Part shown: in pieces, positions 1 through 14,858 of the stretch | How positions within the stretch are numbered: the stretch's first letter is position 1 | Layout of the letters: every line of letters begins with the position of its first letter | Source of the DNA: Ooceraea biroi | Taxonomy: Eukaryota; Arthropoda; Insecta; Hymenoptera; Formicidae | NCBI RefSeq assembly: GCF_003672135.1 | Contig: NC_039508.1 | Span: forward strand, 13,651,945 to 13,715,944 | Direction: 5' to 3' | Length of the DNA stretch: 64,000 nt | The notes under the pieces: model-generated | Database searches by the model: none | Told to the model about the DNA's origin: nothing | Seen by the model: only the letters and a program-made list of their open reading frames with translations | Translations under genes and position numbers: made by a program

Positions 1-3000
1 CGCCCCAAGCTAAACCTACCGCGGGGTTAAACACCGGCACACCGGCAGCTAATCTCCTTGCGTTCTCAACGACGGTTCGCTTTCGCGGCTCTACGAAAGC
101 TGACGGTTTCGCGCTTGCCGTACCCCCGGAGCCCTGTTCTCCAATAGCGATTCTCGATAGTATAAGAATCAAGTCTGGAACAAACCGTACGCATCGCTCG
201 TCATCCGTATCATCATAACGTGATAATTTAGGTCTGCTACCACCACCGTAGGCGATCAATGCTTCCGCTCAGCATCGACCGAGAGTGGTTCTTAATGCGT
301 ATTCACTTTGCAGTTTTACTCTTCGATACAAATGTACGTATCTCACACTCGATGTCACCGTTTAGCATCGTGTATCATCGCGTTTGACCCTCGGCAACGT
401 TTAATTCCCCTTCGTCCCTTCACGAGTCGGTTGTGGCTGGTAGAGCCAATAACTTCTATCATCCGGAAGGAGCCGCTCACGGTCGGCTCGATCTCTTAAC
501 GCGGCGCTACCCCTATCGAGACGGTCGGGAGAGGGTTGCTCCACGATGGGAGCCACGTTTCGATATACCGACACGACGCGCGCGACGAGAGGACGAGAGA
601 GCGAGAGAGAAAGAGAGCGAACGGCAGATCTGTCAGGAGGGCATAAATCAATGAGCCGCTCCTGGATTGCCCTGGGAGAGAGCGTGTTGCGTTTCCACGG
701 ACAGATAGAGCCGATGTGCTTTATTATGCCGGACACAATTGCGTGTTGCCTAAGCCACGTGACCGGCGACTTCCGGCCGACGTTTGGGTTCCGCTTCGTG
801 ACGTCCTCGCGCGCGCGTGGTTCCCCCCCGGTCACTTCCTCGCCGGTTCGCCATTCCCCTACCGGGATTCTGTGCTTCTTTTCCTCTCGACGATGCGACG
901 AATGACGATGACGATCGTCGCGTGTCAGGTCGACGTGGCGACACGACGCGTCATGATGCTTAGAAACTTATGAAACTTCACGTAACGTATAAACGTATAG
1001 TTAACACTGCAGAAATGAACAAAGAAAGATATAAAAACAACGAAAATTAATCCTTTAATTATTGATTGCGGAACATCAGAGCTTCAGAGGCAATTACCCT
1101 CCAACATAAAATTCCCACAAGCAATCGCGTTATTACTTTGTACCCATAATTCCAACATGACAGCCGCGAATCTTTTCAGCACGCACGAAGACAAGCGGAC
1201 GCAGGCGAGCAAAAAAGGAATTTCGCGTAATAAAGAGATCCGAGGGAGGATGGTGTGCCGAATCGGTTGGTCATGGTGTTCTCATGTTAATACCGCGACG
1301 GTTCTGCTTCGGTTTTCCATTGGCGAACCGTTGGGGGAGCCGCGCTTCGAGTCGCCAACACCAGCGTGGCGAATTTTCGAGTTTATCGTCGGGGTGTGTA
1401 GCCACTGTGACCACTAAAACCGACATCTGAGTCGGGGCGGGAACGAAGATGACACGAGAGACGTGCGAGGGAGAACAGGCCCGTTCTCTTGCGTCATGGG
1501 AATCATAAAATGTCTCAGATAAGAAGTCTAGCTAACACGCACAATGTAGTCGATTCTATCGTATCGGATTATACTTTATTTTATATGTTTTTCTCTTGTT
1601 TATATATATATATCGAATAAGGATGGATAAATTTATACGCCGAGGCATCGAAAACATTATCCCGCGAAATAAGATAATAGCGTACAAATGATATGTTATT
1701 AAATGATTACACGCGCAAGCATATGATGAACATTACTCCGTCCAACCGCAAGAAATTTCAAGAAATGGCGTAGGCAGATCCTTTTGCAACAAGAACTATT
1801 CGCGGTGGCGGCAAGGTATTCGCTCGCAACATAGTATGCAATTATAATTATGTGCATATTAGTAATTAGGCTTATTAAGGCATGCGCCGCCTATTACGCG
1901 TTGAACATTATTGCAAAGATAGACTATGCGGCAATTACTCCACTGGCACGATTAAATTAAAAATCGGGAACGCCTTGCTTATTTATTATGAAATAATTTC
2001 GCAATAGCGCAGCGTTCCTATTAATAATTATTTTACTCTATTTTTCACGCATGTCTCCATGGGAATGACCGCAATGTCGCACAGGTGACTTTTACTCATT
2101 TTACTCATTTCACTTTTGTATGCTTCAAATACCAAGGAGACCTACCTCATGAATATTCAGTTCATATAAGTATGTTGCTCGAAATCGCAAGCGTCGCTTA
2201 ATATGCCACTCGAAGAAATCTACAAATTATAGACACCGACGAAAAAGTCATCCGACCGAATGCATAATGTAACCACATTCTGCGCGACTTCTTATCTCTA
2301 GCGAGAAATCGCGAACGGTAAAAAGAATGTATAAAGAAATTGTTATTTTTACTAGTGGCCTCGAAATGCAATTAAGCAAGTTGAATTAAACACTGAACGC
2401 TGGATGTTCCCTATGTCATTTTGATCACCAACGATGACACCGCGCGCATTAACCATACATGTCTATAACACTGAGAAAATGACAAAAAAGTCTCGATTCC
2501 CACACGTGTGTAACGTTTCTGTGCAAGAAAATTCTAGAGAGAGAGAGAGAGACAAGGAGAGATGTTCTTCCCCGCGCCACCGCGAAGGCCAGCGAGAGAA
2601 AAGACTCTCGACTTCGCGGCTTCCATATCCACGATCCGGGATCTCGGGAATACCGGCATCGTACCCCGCGGTGGCCCGACTCTGGCACGGTGGTCCAGGT
2701 CAACAAATCATAATCGTGCCTGCGACCGGGTAACGAGGAAAGGTTGAATGCCTACGCGAGGTTCGGCGCTGTTCGCGGCGAGCAAACGTGGTCAAAGCGA
2801 AGCTAACGCGAAGGACGAGACGTCGGGGCGCCGACGCGGCGTCGGGCCCCGCTGCGAGAGCACCGAGGTCTACCGCGAGCCCGCGGGAGATGAGAGCAGA
2901 TGGCGGCAGGGGGGAAAACAAGAAAAGGAGAGAAGGGAGGGACGGTATGGGTGATGGTCATGAGCGAAAACAAGAGCAAGAACAAGAGAGGCAGGTAGGT

Positions 3001-6000
3001 CGTACCGGGTAACGTGGCGCACGTAGCGTCTGGGGCCCACGCTCTGCCGCGCCGCGACAAGGTGGTCCGCAGGCCCAATGGGCCCTGACTTACGAACATC
3101 GAGGGCCCGCACGAATACCCTCGATTTATGAAGCACGAATTAAATACCGTGGTCCAACGGACGATGCGCGTCGTACCGACGTCACCGTGGGCCCAATGGG
3201 CCCAAACATAGTTCTTCTAGGCAGCAGGACACATCAAAATGTAATTGCATCGATGGCTCAACGTGTCGTTAATTGGTAATATCGATTCGCGAGTAGATTA
3301 TTTGATTGGGGATTTAGCTTAAGTAATTGGCATTACTATCTAAATGTTTGGTCCTGTAACCAAATCAAGCCATTATCTCTATCAGAATGTTCGACCATCT
3401 GCCGCGCTTCGGGGCACTTCAGGGCTATCGATTCAGCCGGAGTAACCGATATGCATTTTGAAAATCCGGAAGATCGATGAAAAGAGAGTCGTATGAGAGC
3501 GCCGTGGTGCGCGCGCGCGTAAAAGGTGCCCCGAAGGTCGGCGGGCAGCTGGCCCCCACGGTGAAACGGGAGGACCTCCTCATTAGCCATGCATGCGCCT
3601 AAAACCAATTCTAGTTCTCTCCGTTCTTCGTGTGCGAGGGCTAACGAGACGTCTATATTATTATGCCGCGGCCAGTGAAGAGAGACAGAGGGAAAGATGG
3701 GGGAAGAAAGGGAGAGAGAGAGTACCAGGCGCGCAACGCGCCGGGGCCCTTGCTCGAAAACCCAATAGGGTGGGTTACGTTGGATATTAGCCGCGGGGAC
3801 CTCTCTCTCTCCTGCGAGGGGCCCTCTCGGGAGATGAAGACGAAGAGAGTCACTTGGAGCTGCGGACCACCGTGAAAGAAGGGAGTACTCCCGGCCAGCA
3901 GCTCCTCCTCATCCTTCTTGCCTCATGTCTCCCTCTTTCTCGTTCTCTCTCACCTTGTCTCTTCCTTCTTCTCCCTTCATCTTTCTTTCTCTGTCACGCT
4001 CTATCCGCGTAGTGGCTTTTCTTGCCCTTCGAGGCTCCGGACTGCCAATAACCGCAAACACGTAATTCCCTACAGCGCCTACCATACGCATTACGTCGGT
4101 TATTTGCTCCCTAACCAGGTGGAATTTATTGCGGGGAAATGTCAGTTTGTGCGGCGCGCTCGCTCGCCACCCTGTGCGATCGACCGACCCCGCCGCACCC
4201 CGTTGCTTAGCCCTGCACCGCGATTGTTAGGTCCTCGCTGCCAGAAAATGGTCGCTGACCTGGCGGACAACGCCGGCTGGAAACCGATCGGGGTACCATG
4301 GAATCTCGCGCGGAAACTCGCGGCTCAGTTTGCCGATCGAACGTGCCGCGAAAATCGTCTCGCATCGCTTGACGAATAAAACCCGAGTTACGCCGCGCTA
4401 TGCAAATCGACTTATTCGAGAGCAATGAAGAGATTCGTATGCGAGGGACCGGAGTCCCGGCTTGTTTGCGAACGTGGCCACGCTGGAATATCAAGCAGGG
4501 ACCGGCGATCGGAAAGAAGCTGCCAACGATGCTCGATTGACTTAATTGAGAAAGTTGCGCGCTCGCGCTAAAGCGGTCTCCGCGATGATGGTTCGTGTCT
4601 CGAGTGTTTTATTATAACGTTCGGTAGCCGACTGCGCAGTTGTGCGCGAGATTAATGAACGACAGGAAGCTAATGAAGCGATAATTCTCCCCGCGCGGCG
4701 AAAAAGCACCCAGACCGTCTCTTGAAATCTGAATATTTAACCGATTCCAAGCGATTCCGACGTGGTTCTCGCGACAAGCGACGCTGGGCATCGCTATCGG
4801 TGCATTAACGTGTCCGATCGCGCGTACTTTCGGAACGACAGAGTGTGTCCCCGGCGATCTGATAGGCGCAATTCCGCGAGCTTCGTCTTCGTGTGTTTTT
4901 GCCGTATAGAAAAACAGGTTTCAATCCGGGCGGAAAGTGGCGCCATCCGTCGCGATTGCACCTGCACGGCAGGTGCTCACGTCTGCCTCACGAGCTACTC
5001 ACGACGATTATTAAGCGTCTAATCGCTAATCTCGGAGATTACCCTCGAAACGCGCGCTGACGATCTCGATCTTCCAGGCGATGACCATGGTCAACGATCA
5101 ATCCCCGAGTCGCGCGACATCACCGACACCATGATATTATAACTGTCAGCACATCAACTTTTATCTCGTTCGTTAGCATTAAACCTTTATCTCGTTTTCC
5201 GCTCTTATGCTTTATGAAAATAGTACTGTCGTGATAAGCGCAAGCAGCAGTAATATTCGTAATTTATTCAGGTTCTCATGATCGTGTTATCAAGGAGGAG
5301 AATTGAGCGAAGTAAACAACTCCGTGAATTATGCGTCCCATCGTGAAACGTGTCGATGCGGTGCAATGACACTTGCTTCGGTAATTAAAAGAGGCAATTG
5401 TCGCGGCGCAAAAGTAATGTTCGTCGTCGCGTTTTCATCTCGCTTTTTCGTCCGGTTCACTTGCGACGGCGGCAATCGTTCGATCTTCAATCGACTTCCC
5501 GAGAGAAAAGGAGGGTAGAAGGAACGAGAAAGAGAGAAAAAGAGGAAACGTCAACAACGTTGAACAAAGTCAAATTCCATTTGAGGCCGATAAAATCAAG
5601 GCTGTAGACTCGAGACGACAGTTTCGCGGCCATGGCCGATTGTCCTCGCGGCAGCTATGTTGCGTTTTAATTGTTCTCCACCGTCACGTAAATCCTAATT
5701 AAGACTGAATTACTTCGCTGCCATCGCCGCCACCGTCGCCGTCGGTGAGGCAGCTTGGCGTAAGAAAGGTTGTAGCGCCTTCGATCGTGAGAAGGAGGAG
5801 AATCCCTTCCGATTACCAAGATGATTCTTACCCTGGCCGACTACGTGCTCCACGAGGACTCTCAAGGTACCTCCTCTGCCTTTTTCCTTTCCATTTCTTT
5901 TTCCCACCCGCCACCCATCCTCCCGTTCTACTTATCCGCTTTAAAACGGCGCCACCCCGCATCCCTCGAGAATCTGAATTTGAGAACTGAACATATTGGA

Positions 6001-6430
6001 CTTTCAAGCAGCTACTTGTTCTCTCGGTCTCTAACCGTGATATCTTATTTCTTCTTAAAACGCGCGTATCTCGTTACCATAAAACATTCGTACGCGAGAC
6101 GAACCAATTTTCCGATTGCCGAATTGGTGGACAAGGCCAGGTTGGTAAATTCTCGCGAGGTGCATCCGGAAGAGGCATGATCCATAAGGCAACGAGCTTT
6201 CGGCGAATCCGACTCACAGGATCGCTTAGCCGAGGCGCCTTTAACAAGGATACCGTTTAGACTCGCTCGAGATCAGGATGACTCTGCATTATCGCTGATT
6301 CCAAGCCAGCCACGGGATTTCCATGTCCGGGCTTGGAACCCACCACCGCCATCAGCATCAGGATGAGACCCCACAGCTCGACTTAGCATAGATTAAAGTC
6401 GCGCATACGCTCTGCGAAGCGAGATCGCGA
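1..6430. other. non-coding stretch, no gene recognised
   Basis: Mixed AT/GC sequence with only short overlapping ORFs on both strands that match no family I know. It contains GA-rich tracts (about 585-620, 2536-2552, 3670-3722), a pyrimidine-rich run at 3900-4000, an AT-rich interval (about 1500-2450) and two paired GGCCC palindromes (3072-3085, 3189-3203). One short ATG stretch at 5821-5866 has coding-like codon choice and ends at a GTACCT donor-like site, but it is too short to call. Confidence 0.6.
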
Positions 6431-6439
6431 GCGTCTACG

Positions 6440-6505
6440 AGTCGAGCGAGAGGAGGAGAGCGAGGGAGAGGACGACGGGGAGGAAGAGGAAGAGGAAGAT
6501 TGGGT
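6440..6505 (+). repeat. purine-rich GA/GGA tract
   Basis: A run made almost entirely of G and A on the plus strand, with GAGAG and GGAAGA units. Such tracts can bind GAGA-type factors or form triplex DNA; here only the composition is seen. About 45 bp downstream a GAG/GTAAGG donor-like site follows at roughly 6552. Confidence 0.6.
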
Positions 6506-6835
6506 TAGATAAAAATCGAGTCGATCCACGAGTCTCCTCCACCTTTATGAGGTAAGGCACTAGAGGAGATACCGCGGGGAAGGCGAGGAGACGAGATCTG
6601 CTGAGCGCAGACTGCTGCGAGCGAAAAGAATTCGGGCGGTGGCGTCATAATCTTTTATGAACCGATCGAAATCGAGTGATTTGTTCGAAATCAGAGTTTC
6701 GCGGCAAGTAAACGAACAAAACAGTCCTATAGCTCGCCATAAATTTTACTTGCCTCAACTACTGATACGTTTCATTTTCAGAAAAAAAGAAGATTGTAAA
6801 ACAGTATAACGGCCGTCGCTACAGAAGCGCAAACA

Positions 6836-7102
6836 ATGTTCGTGAATTCACAGCCAATTCCAATTCCGCCTTTACATTGTGTCCAAGTGGTACGACGAAG
6901 TGGCGTTGTCGACGACGTTGGCAGCGAATTTTGGCGCCCGGCCAGTTTCGTCGAGAGAATTTACGTCTATTTAATTTTATGGCGTTTGACGGTACCGGAG
7001 ATAGAACCGGTCTACGAGATAGTTAACGTTACTCGTCTACAACGAACGCTTTGTTCTTCCAGTGCGGCTCTTACGATACAAATAGCTCGCCACGGATGGT
7101 AA
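6836..7102 (+). CDS. possible small ORF, 88 codons, unrecognised
   Basis: ATG-initiated ORF with a fair start context (AAACA before the ATG) and a balanced composition, unlike the Arg-rich shadows elsewhere. The middle has a short hydrophobic stretch (RIYVYLILW, about residues 43-51). I recognise no domain or family and see no convincing splice partner. It lies where GC-rich DNA passes into AT-rich DNA. It may be a chance ORF; homology or transcript evidence would decide. Confidence 0.12.
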   Translation: MFVNSQPIPIPPLHCVQVVRRSGVVDDVGSEFWRPASFVERIYVYLILWRLTVPEIEPVYEIVNVTRLQRTLCSSSAALTIQIARHGW

Positions 7103-10100
7103 TTGAGGCGTCATTATTTATCCGCGCAAAGTAACTTGCACCAACTATCAATTGCTCATTTAAATTTAGCTCTAAATTAGTGCAATGCACAAAGATTTTC
7201 GAAAAGTCAGATATTATGTACAATAATTCGATTGTTTAGGTTTTATGAAGAAAAACGATATTGTATAAAAAAATCGATATTGTTAATTTTAATTTACAAA
7301 TTAGAAGCTAGAGATTGAAAAAGGCGATACGATAATGTCTACCAAATATAGCATCAGCAGATTTGCCTTGACGATGATTAATTCAAAAGTGCTCTGCAGA
7401 TTGCTATGAGTATAATCTCGGGGCACCTACGTGTTCTTTGTATATTAATCAAGCCGACTGTAATCCTAACGTTTCATCTACATCTTCTTTTGCGTGCATT
7501 TTCACTAGTTGCAGCCTTGTCATCATAATTAAGGACCACTACGTGCACTTAAGGTGTTATGGAGCCGTGCATGATATTTATAGCGGTAACTTAAATATTC
7601 ATCATTAAAGATATGCACGATATTTTTGAAAATAACCATACTCGTTCTCGATATCAAGAGCTATTTCTCATTTTGCCACAATGTGCCATATTAACGTCCA
7701 ACGTATAATGTCCGGTTCTACATTACAGAACTAATCTTTTTCTCTAATTCGTAATCTGTAGCGCAAAGAATAAATGTACAAAGTATTGTAGCATATTCAA
7801 AAATTCAAACTTTTCCTCAGAACATTTCAAGAGTATTATAAAAATGTGAAGAGAAGAATCAGGGATCAAGAATCATTCTCCGTTGCAGGATCAAACGATA
7901 CCACGTTATCGCAATCTCGGCGTCGTAGATCGTCTCGCGATGACTCGGGCAGTAATGATCGCGGCGAGACGCGTAAGAAAGCGTTTCGCTCACCTCACCA
8001 GGTGTTACGCCGACGCGTATTCTCAAGCCGTAGTACCGGCTGGCTCGAACCCACCGCAGAAGGACATCGCGGCTAATTGCAGCATCGCTCACCGAACTTA
8101 TATTATATCCCTTCTGCGTATCGCCGTCCTTATCGCGCCGCGCGGCGAGAGGAAGGACGCGGGATGCTGCGAATGTTGCATTTGCGGCGTGTCTCGGCTA
8201 CCAGTTAGCCGGTCTTGGTATGCGGTACCAAGGAGCGCGTTCTTAATTCGCGACGATCGCTCAACGTTGCGACTCGCCGTCGAAATAATAAATAACGTGC
8301 GTACGCGCTGCGTGATGCAAAGATCTCTTTGCGGACTTGTTCCGTAACTTATTAAAGCGCGGCTCGCGCAGTTACGCATCTCGGTTGCTACGCTCCTCTC
8401 AATTATTTTTTTATAATTTCAGATTGCCGCAAGGGGACCGTGCGACTCGATCCATGGTGAATGTAACTTCGTTACCATGGACGTAGCGCAAACAGCTGCG
8501 GAGCAAGATGATGGGGAGTGATCTCGCGAAGTATTACCGCAAAATAGGTCCTGCATCGCCAGGGGTAAATTATTTAGACGAACGCACGTGTAATGTCCGC
8601 GGATGCAGAAACAAGCGGACAGAGAGGGCGGATTCATTGTGCGCGAATCGCCCCTCTGAGGCGCAGCAATACGTCGCGGTCCTCCGTCGGAAGATTAAAA
8701 GTTCCGAAGGCAGTGTCACTCGCTATGATCAACCCCGAATTTCCGGGACGATGCGCCTGGCCGTTCCAATTACTTTCATGTTCTTTCTCTCTTCCCTTCT
8801 TTTCTCTTACTCTTTTTCTCTCCCTCTCTCACCCTCTTCTCACGATCGCTGCTCCTTCGCCGCGACTCGCCTAGCCGCATTTACTAGGTCCGTAGCGATC
8901 AACCCGACCGAAGAAAATTCCTGACGTCTTCCTCCGCGGGGTGTAATAAAAAGAAACCACCCACTGCGCGACGTGATATACACCGATGCAATGCGCACAC
9001 GCGCATCGCATCGCGAACGCGAATGAAATACCGGTGCGCATGTGTACGTACGTACGTACGAGAGAGTACCGCGAAGATTGCCGCCGAGGCCGGGAACCAC
9101 CCTCCGGACAAGTAACGAAATTAAATTCAAATATAATCAAATAAAATTTAAAATTTAAATCCTCCTCGTCCCCGCGCCGGGTGCACGCGCTGGATACGTA
9201 CATATATATCTGTCTCCGTTCCGCGCGGAAATTTAGTAGCTGCCACACCGCGTTCGTATTCCTCCTTTTCTCTTTCTCGCTAGTAAGCACGATCTCCACC
9301 CCTACGGGGACCACCCCCTAAATTCGAACTGAGATTTAACGGGTCAAACGCGGGGAGCGACCCGCGAGAGTTGAGGAAACGTCGCTGCGCGAGGAAGGGT
9401 GGTTGATGAGAACACCGTTTTGTTTGTTCGGCCGACGCCGCTCCGCGCGACGCCACGGTTTTAGATAAAAAGAGGGTGAGAAAGATCGGTACGTATTAAT
9501 CGAGTTCCGTACCCCGCTCTTTGTGTTGTGTTTTCGCCGTTTATGGGAGATCTAGGCAATGCGTTTAAATGCTTTAATTAAATTGCCATTGAACGATTTT
9601 ACGCCGGGGCTATTACAATTTCTTGCAATTCGATTAAATATTCAGAGTTTGTGACCGTTTGACGCGAATGTTCTTTCCCCAGGAATACCCACGATATCAA
9701 CAAAGATACATTAAAATAATAGAAATAATTATCGTACACAAATAAAGAGAATTAATAAGCTTTTACATTTTCCAGACACTATGTTTGATATTCCCGAACA
9801 AACATTTCAGAGTTGACGTTTCACAGCATCGTATAAAAAAACAAGTATGTTTTCCCAGTCCTTTCCTTTGCAGTCATCGAAAATATTCGTTAATTACGTC
9901 GCGTTCCGATTAAATCAGTGCGTTAAAAACAATTTGTGCACGCATCATCTCGAATGATTTCCTCTCTCGCATGGAAGAAAACCGGAAAAGTGGATGTGAT
10001 GCGTTTCGCAAATTCGCTCAACGCGCGGCAGGCGAGTCAACTAGTCGCGCTCGTCGTTTGGAGTGTCCGATCGATCGAAAGATTCTCATCTAGGATGCGC

Positions 10101-13100
10101 CTCGTGCTTCTACATGTCCGCCCCTGGCGGTGACGACTATTCCGCTACGGAGTAGCTCGGCTGTGTATATACCGCCGTCGCCGTCGTTGGTCGGGGGAGG
10201 GTGTCATTCTGTGTCAACCACAGCACCCTCTGACGATGACACCGTGGAACGCGAAAGGGGATGAAACTGGCTGCGTATAACTCGAGCTGGCCTCGGCAAC
10301 CGAGCTAGTTGTGGGGTTTACTTTGCCCGTACACTCCTCTGCTCTCCTTTATACGTCGCGTGCAAAAGTGTATGTGTGCTCGTGCGCGCGTGTGCGTGCA
10401 TCCTGCTAGATACGTATTTCCACACCGACGCGCTGCAATACACTCGCACGAGAGCACGCACACGCGCGCGCGTCCGCGTGGACGTGAGAGACGCGCGTAA
10501 AGCCTCCGCTACCGACCCGTCCGCTCAAAGCGAGGGGGTTGGCTGGTCTTATTTGGAGACAAAGTGGATCGGATTAGAGATACAGATTTCAATTTGTTTG
10601 CCCCTTTCGACCCGCGCGCACAGACACACCCCCCACCCGGTAACGAAAAGTTATCGGGTGTACGCTACCCCGGCTGCCGTCGAGGGTAAACGCACGGATC
10701 GCTGCTCCGGATGGACTCGCAGGGTGCACGGACGTTTGTCGTCGGTTAAGTCACTCCGCTGCGACGTAAACGCCCGCGACAAATGCCGATAACCCTCCAC
10801 CTCGGAAATGTTCCTTCTCAGCGGAAGCGATAACGTTCGATCGTAAAGGTGTCTCATTTGTAACCATCTTTTCACGATTGCTCCTTCATTTTGTGAGTTT
10901 ATACTTCTTCTTTAAATTGGACTGAATTGCGTATCACGTCGATTAGCGCATTATCATTACTCCCGAGCTACTTCGTCGCGAGCAACGGAAAATATAGTTA
11001 CGCAAATGCCGCTTTGCATCAATTAGTACCGATAATTGTTCGCTAGCATGAAGCAACTTGCTGAGCGTTTATCGAGAAAATATGAGTCATTCCTACACGT
11101 CATCGCAAAGGGAGTCATCTTGCCGTCGACGTGCATCGCAACGATTTTGTGACTCTCTCGCCATTTTGAAGCTTATATTGGTCATATGAAAACATACATG
11201 AAAAAGAAAGAGAAATAGAGAAGAGCGGAGGAGGGATTATACACACCCCTGGCGAAAACACGGTCGGAAGTCAGATCTCCGCAGTCTGCGCCATTTCCTT
11301 TGAACTCTTTTTTCGGCAACGCAAGAACTAATTAATTTCTCTCTCTTCAACCCTCTTTTCCCTCGACCTCGACCCGTCGCGGTAGACTCCGCCACCGCAT
11401 TGCTATTCCTTTTATGTTATTTATTTTTCTGAAAGCGTACAAGAGGCAGAGAAGCACCAAAGACAGAAAAAAGGGTGCGACTGATCCAGATGAGATAAAA
11501 AAGAAATCTTGGGTACAAAAGAATCGAGAGATCGTTTGTGAATCTATGTCATATTATAAATCCTTGTGTCGAAAATAAAATATATACTTTTCATGATATC
11601 AATAACCCTGACATTATTTCTATTTATCGCAACTCCGATTAAGCTCTAACATCATAAAAATACTTCCGAGTCGATATTTCTCTTTTAACACCTCTTTTAC
11701 AAATGTCCCTTGATTCTATGAAAGATGCAAACAATGAGAGTTTGCATAGCGCCGTGCATGCAGCCGTGATTTCTTATCGCGTTACAACGAAAAACGGTAC
11801 CGTACGAGTTTGTATCTCATTTTTCGCGCGATGTAACTTCATTACGCGCACGCGGCGGGTCTCGCAATTAAAGTAACTCGAAACTAATTGCGGGCGGAAA
11901 CGAAAGAAATCGCGTCGAACGAGCCGAACAGTGCGCGCCGCTTATCGGCGTGACTGCGCGCGCTTAGTTACGGGCACGGTCTCTGCAACGGGGGCGATTT
12001 TACGTCGGGTACGTGGTGCAACAAATGCATACATCTGATATCACACAGTCGCGATATTCACGAGGCCCACGGCTCTCTCGCGGTTGCGCAATCGCAAATG
12101 GAAATTCGTGACGAGCTCCTCGGGCGCGCGGCACGAGTCGCAATTATCGGTGAGAAACACGAAGTGGATAATTGGAACGCTTGCTAATTAGAATACTCCC
12201 GCTATACGACCACCTGTGCAATAATGGGGCTTTGATACAAAACCGTGCTCGAGGAACGACAATCACACGCGACGCGGCAAATTCTATGTCAGTACGAATC
12301 TTAGCAATAATTTAGTTCTCCTCCTTGATATGTCAAGTATCGCGTTATATTTTTTGTGTAAAAAAGAGATGTCAGAGTATATATCGCCACACATATTAAG
12401 CATATATTGCACATATATTCGATACAACTAGTATCAAAGCCCTTCGCGTATCCAGAATTTCTGTAATTTTTTTATAATTAATTGATCTAAATAAAAAAAT
12501 AATATGTAATAATTCTGAAATGATTTAGTGCATATATTTGTTGCAATGTTGCAATGCTGACTGCGTTGTTTAAAATGCTAGTTGTGTAATCCACAAGAAA
12601 CGTTTGCCGACGGAAAGATGAGCTCCTGGAAGAAGCGTGTCTTATCTATACAAATCTTAGTGGACAAGTGAGTTCATAGACTATTAAACTTACTTTGTTG
12701 ATGGAGTTCTGATCAAATGTATAAATCTATTTAAAAATACCAACTTGAAAAATTAAACGTATCAGAAACAAAGAAACAATCATCACCAAGATTCAGATCT
12801 TGTCAACCGATTCACAATCATTACAATCACGTCATCTTAAAATTGAAGAACAGTCGGATTTACGTGAAAAAATAAAAAACAGTTGCCGAGAGCAAAGAAC
12901 AAGGAGGATCGCGAGTCAAATTTCGAGGCAATTCATCGATTCATCCTGCAGAGGGCCCCAGCTCTCATCTGGCGGTCGTAGGGCTCCGAAAAAATCTCAC
13001 GGAGGCTGGCTCGCAGCGGTAGATCAGAGAGAAAGGATGGAGAAACACGATCGGTGCGAGCGAGATGGGCCTACCGTAAGGTGGGCGAGGGAAGGGGGCA

Positions 13101-14850
13101 CTCGAGAGAGAAGAGAGGAATCGGGCTGGTTGCAGAGGTGTGGCTATGAGAGCGTACCAGAGTGGTTCTTCTGGTTTCTGGTTGGCTCCAGGCCGACGGG
13201 AGGCCTAACCGGCACCGAAGACGACCGGCTTCGTCGTCCGGGCTTCTTTCAGGACTTTTTGCTGTGGCGCGTCTCATGGCCAGTCGTAGGTGTCAGAATG
13301 CGCCTCGCTCGCCTCGGCCGAGAGACGCCGAAGGGTTGGCAAGAGGGAAAGGCGGGACACGCGCGGCCGGGGGGATTAAGGGACCGAGGAAAGAGAGTTA
13401 ACGTGGAATTACTCGGCTATTGAGATCGGCAGATAGTCCTGAAGAAATCATAGTGGCCACCCACGTCTCCGATTATGGTTACCGTGCGCGGCTTTCGTCA
13501 TGCGCCCGCATCGATCCGTGAGATACACAAACGGAAATCGTCGTGGCCAAGGGCCGCGAAAGCAAGAAAAGTACGGATTAATTGCGCCGCGAGAGAATGA
13601 ATTCCCGACGCCGTCGAGGACGCTCTTTTGTATCGACGAAGCGAGTCGCGAGGAGAAATTTCGATAAAACAGTAAATTCGATAAAACGCGGTCAGAGGAG
13701 AAAATAATTCGGTTAGATTATTAGTTGTCAGTAACTAATCTTTAAATTAATAATTAATCTTCACGGTAAACGTAATGATTTACCGTGAGCACTTGTATGA
13801 ACATGTAAAATTATTCTAACGTTATCTAATATTGAAGATTGTCTATATAAGACTTGATCAGAATTGATAACCGTAACGTGCGCTTCACGACATAATGTGA
13901 ATGCAATTATCGATGTGTACAATACGTCGTCAGCTCTATTAAATTGTGGATATAACGAGATATTATAATTTTATATTTTGCACGGGCAAACATAAAATTC
14001 CCTCATTAAAATCACGATATTAATTTGATCGCTTCACAGCTTAATTCTGTTAAAACTCAGCCTTAATAAATATTAAATACTACGTTACATATTTTGTAAC
14101 GATTTCTCACTTGTGCACTCGAACGATATTTATTTCACAGTCTCCAATTACGGTATCGCCGATCTGAAAGCAAGCCGTGTCGACGGCTCACGTTCATGCT
14201 CCTTATATGTTGCGAAAGATCGCGAGTGTTAACCGTAACGTCAATTATCTCTGAAATTCCCTACATTCAATCTAAATACTTACGTCCAACTTGACGCGAG
14301 ACGCGTTGGAATTCATTAAATGTTGACACCGCGCGCGAGTGCACCTCGCAGACGAGCGCAGGAGGAGTTCCTCGCGCGGACTGACAGCTCGCCCACCGAG
14401 ATGGCAGTCTAACCATAACCGAGATTATAGTAATCTAGCGGAAATTCACGGTTTGGACGGGGACCCACGCGAAAAGCAATCGTTCGCGACAGATTATTAT
14501 TTCCACGCGAATCCTCAACATGGAGTGCGCCAACACTCCCTTGTCTATCTCCCTTAATTCCTTTTATTTTCAACGTTAAGCAAGCTCATAATTAGATCCT
14601 CCGTCAAGCCGGGGATCTCGACAAGGAAAAATCGACTACAAATTCGCCAAATCGGAGCGCAGCACGCGATTTCTGACGCATCCCACGTCTAATATATTTT
14701 CCGAGATGTATCGACGATAATTGTACGCGCGAATCGCGGCACGGAAAACGAGTTGCAAAAAAAGAACGCGACGTAGAATAAGAAAATTATAGGTTTTCCC
14801 TTTCATGGACGGGTCGCGTCGCCGAGATTGATTTCATCGCGAAAGGGTTA
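7103..14850. other. non-coding stretch, no gene recognised
   Basis: AT-rich DNA (7103-7850, 12300-12800, 13700-14300) alternates with CpG-rich DNA. Holdings are a TACG microsatellite near 9041-9060, a CA/CG-rich tract near 10440-10480, and a perfect 10-bp stem with an 8-nt loop (13761-13788). ORFs at 7846-8347 lie between an acceptor-like site (TTGCAG, about 7887) and donor-like sites, but I recognise no product. The 207-codon ORF at 12800-13423 starts with TTG and is rejected. Confidence 0.55.
13761..13788. repeat. short perfect inverted repeat
   Basis: TCACGGTAAA, an 8-nt spacer, then TTTACCGTGA: a perfect 10-bp stem in AT-rich non-coding DNA. It could be a binding site for a dimeric factor or chance; no T-run follows, so it is not a terminator. 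Confidence 0.5.
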
Positions 14851-14858
14851 ATGCGCTT

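Noticed and set aside
12800..13423. 207-codon plus-strand ORF
   Set aside because: It starts with TTG, the product is Arg/Gly-rich in GC-rich DNA, and no domain is recognisable.
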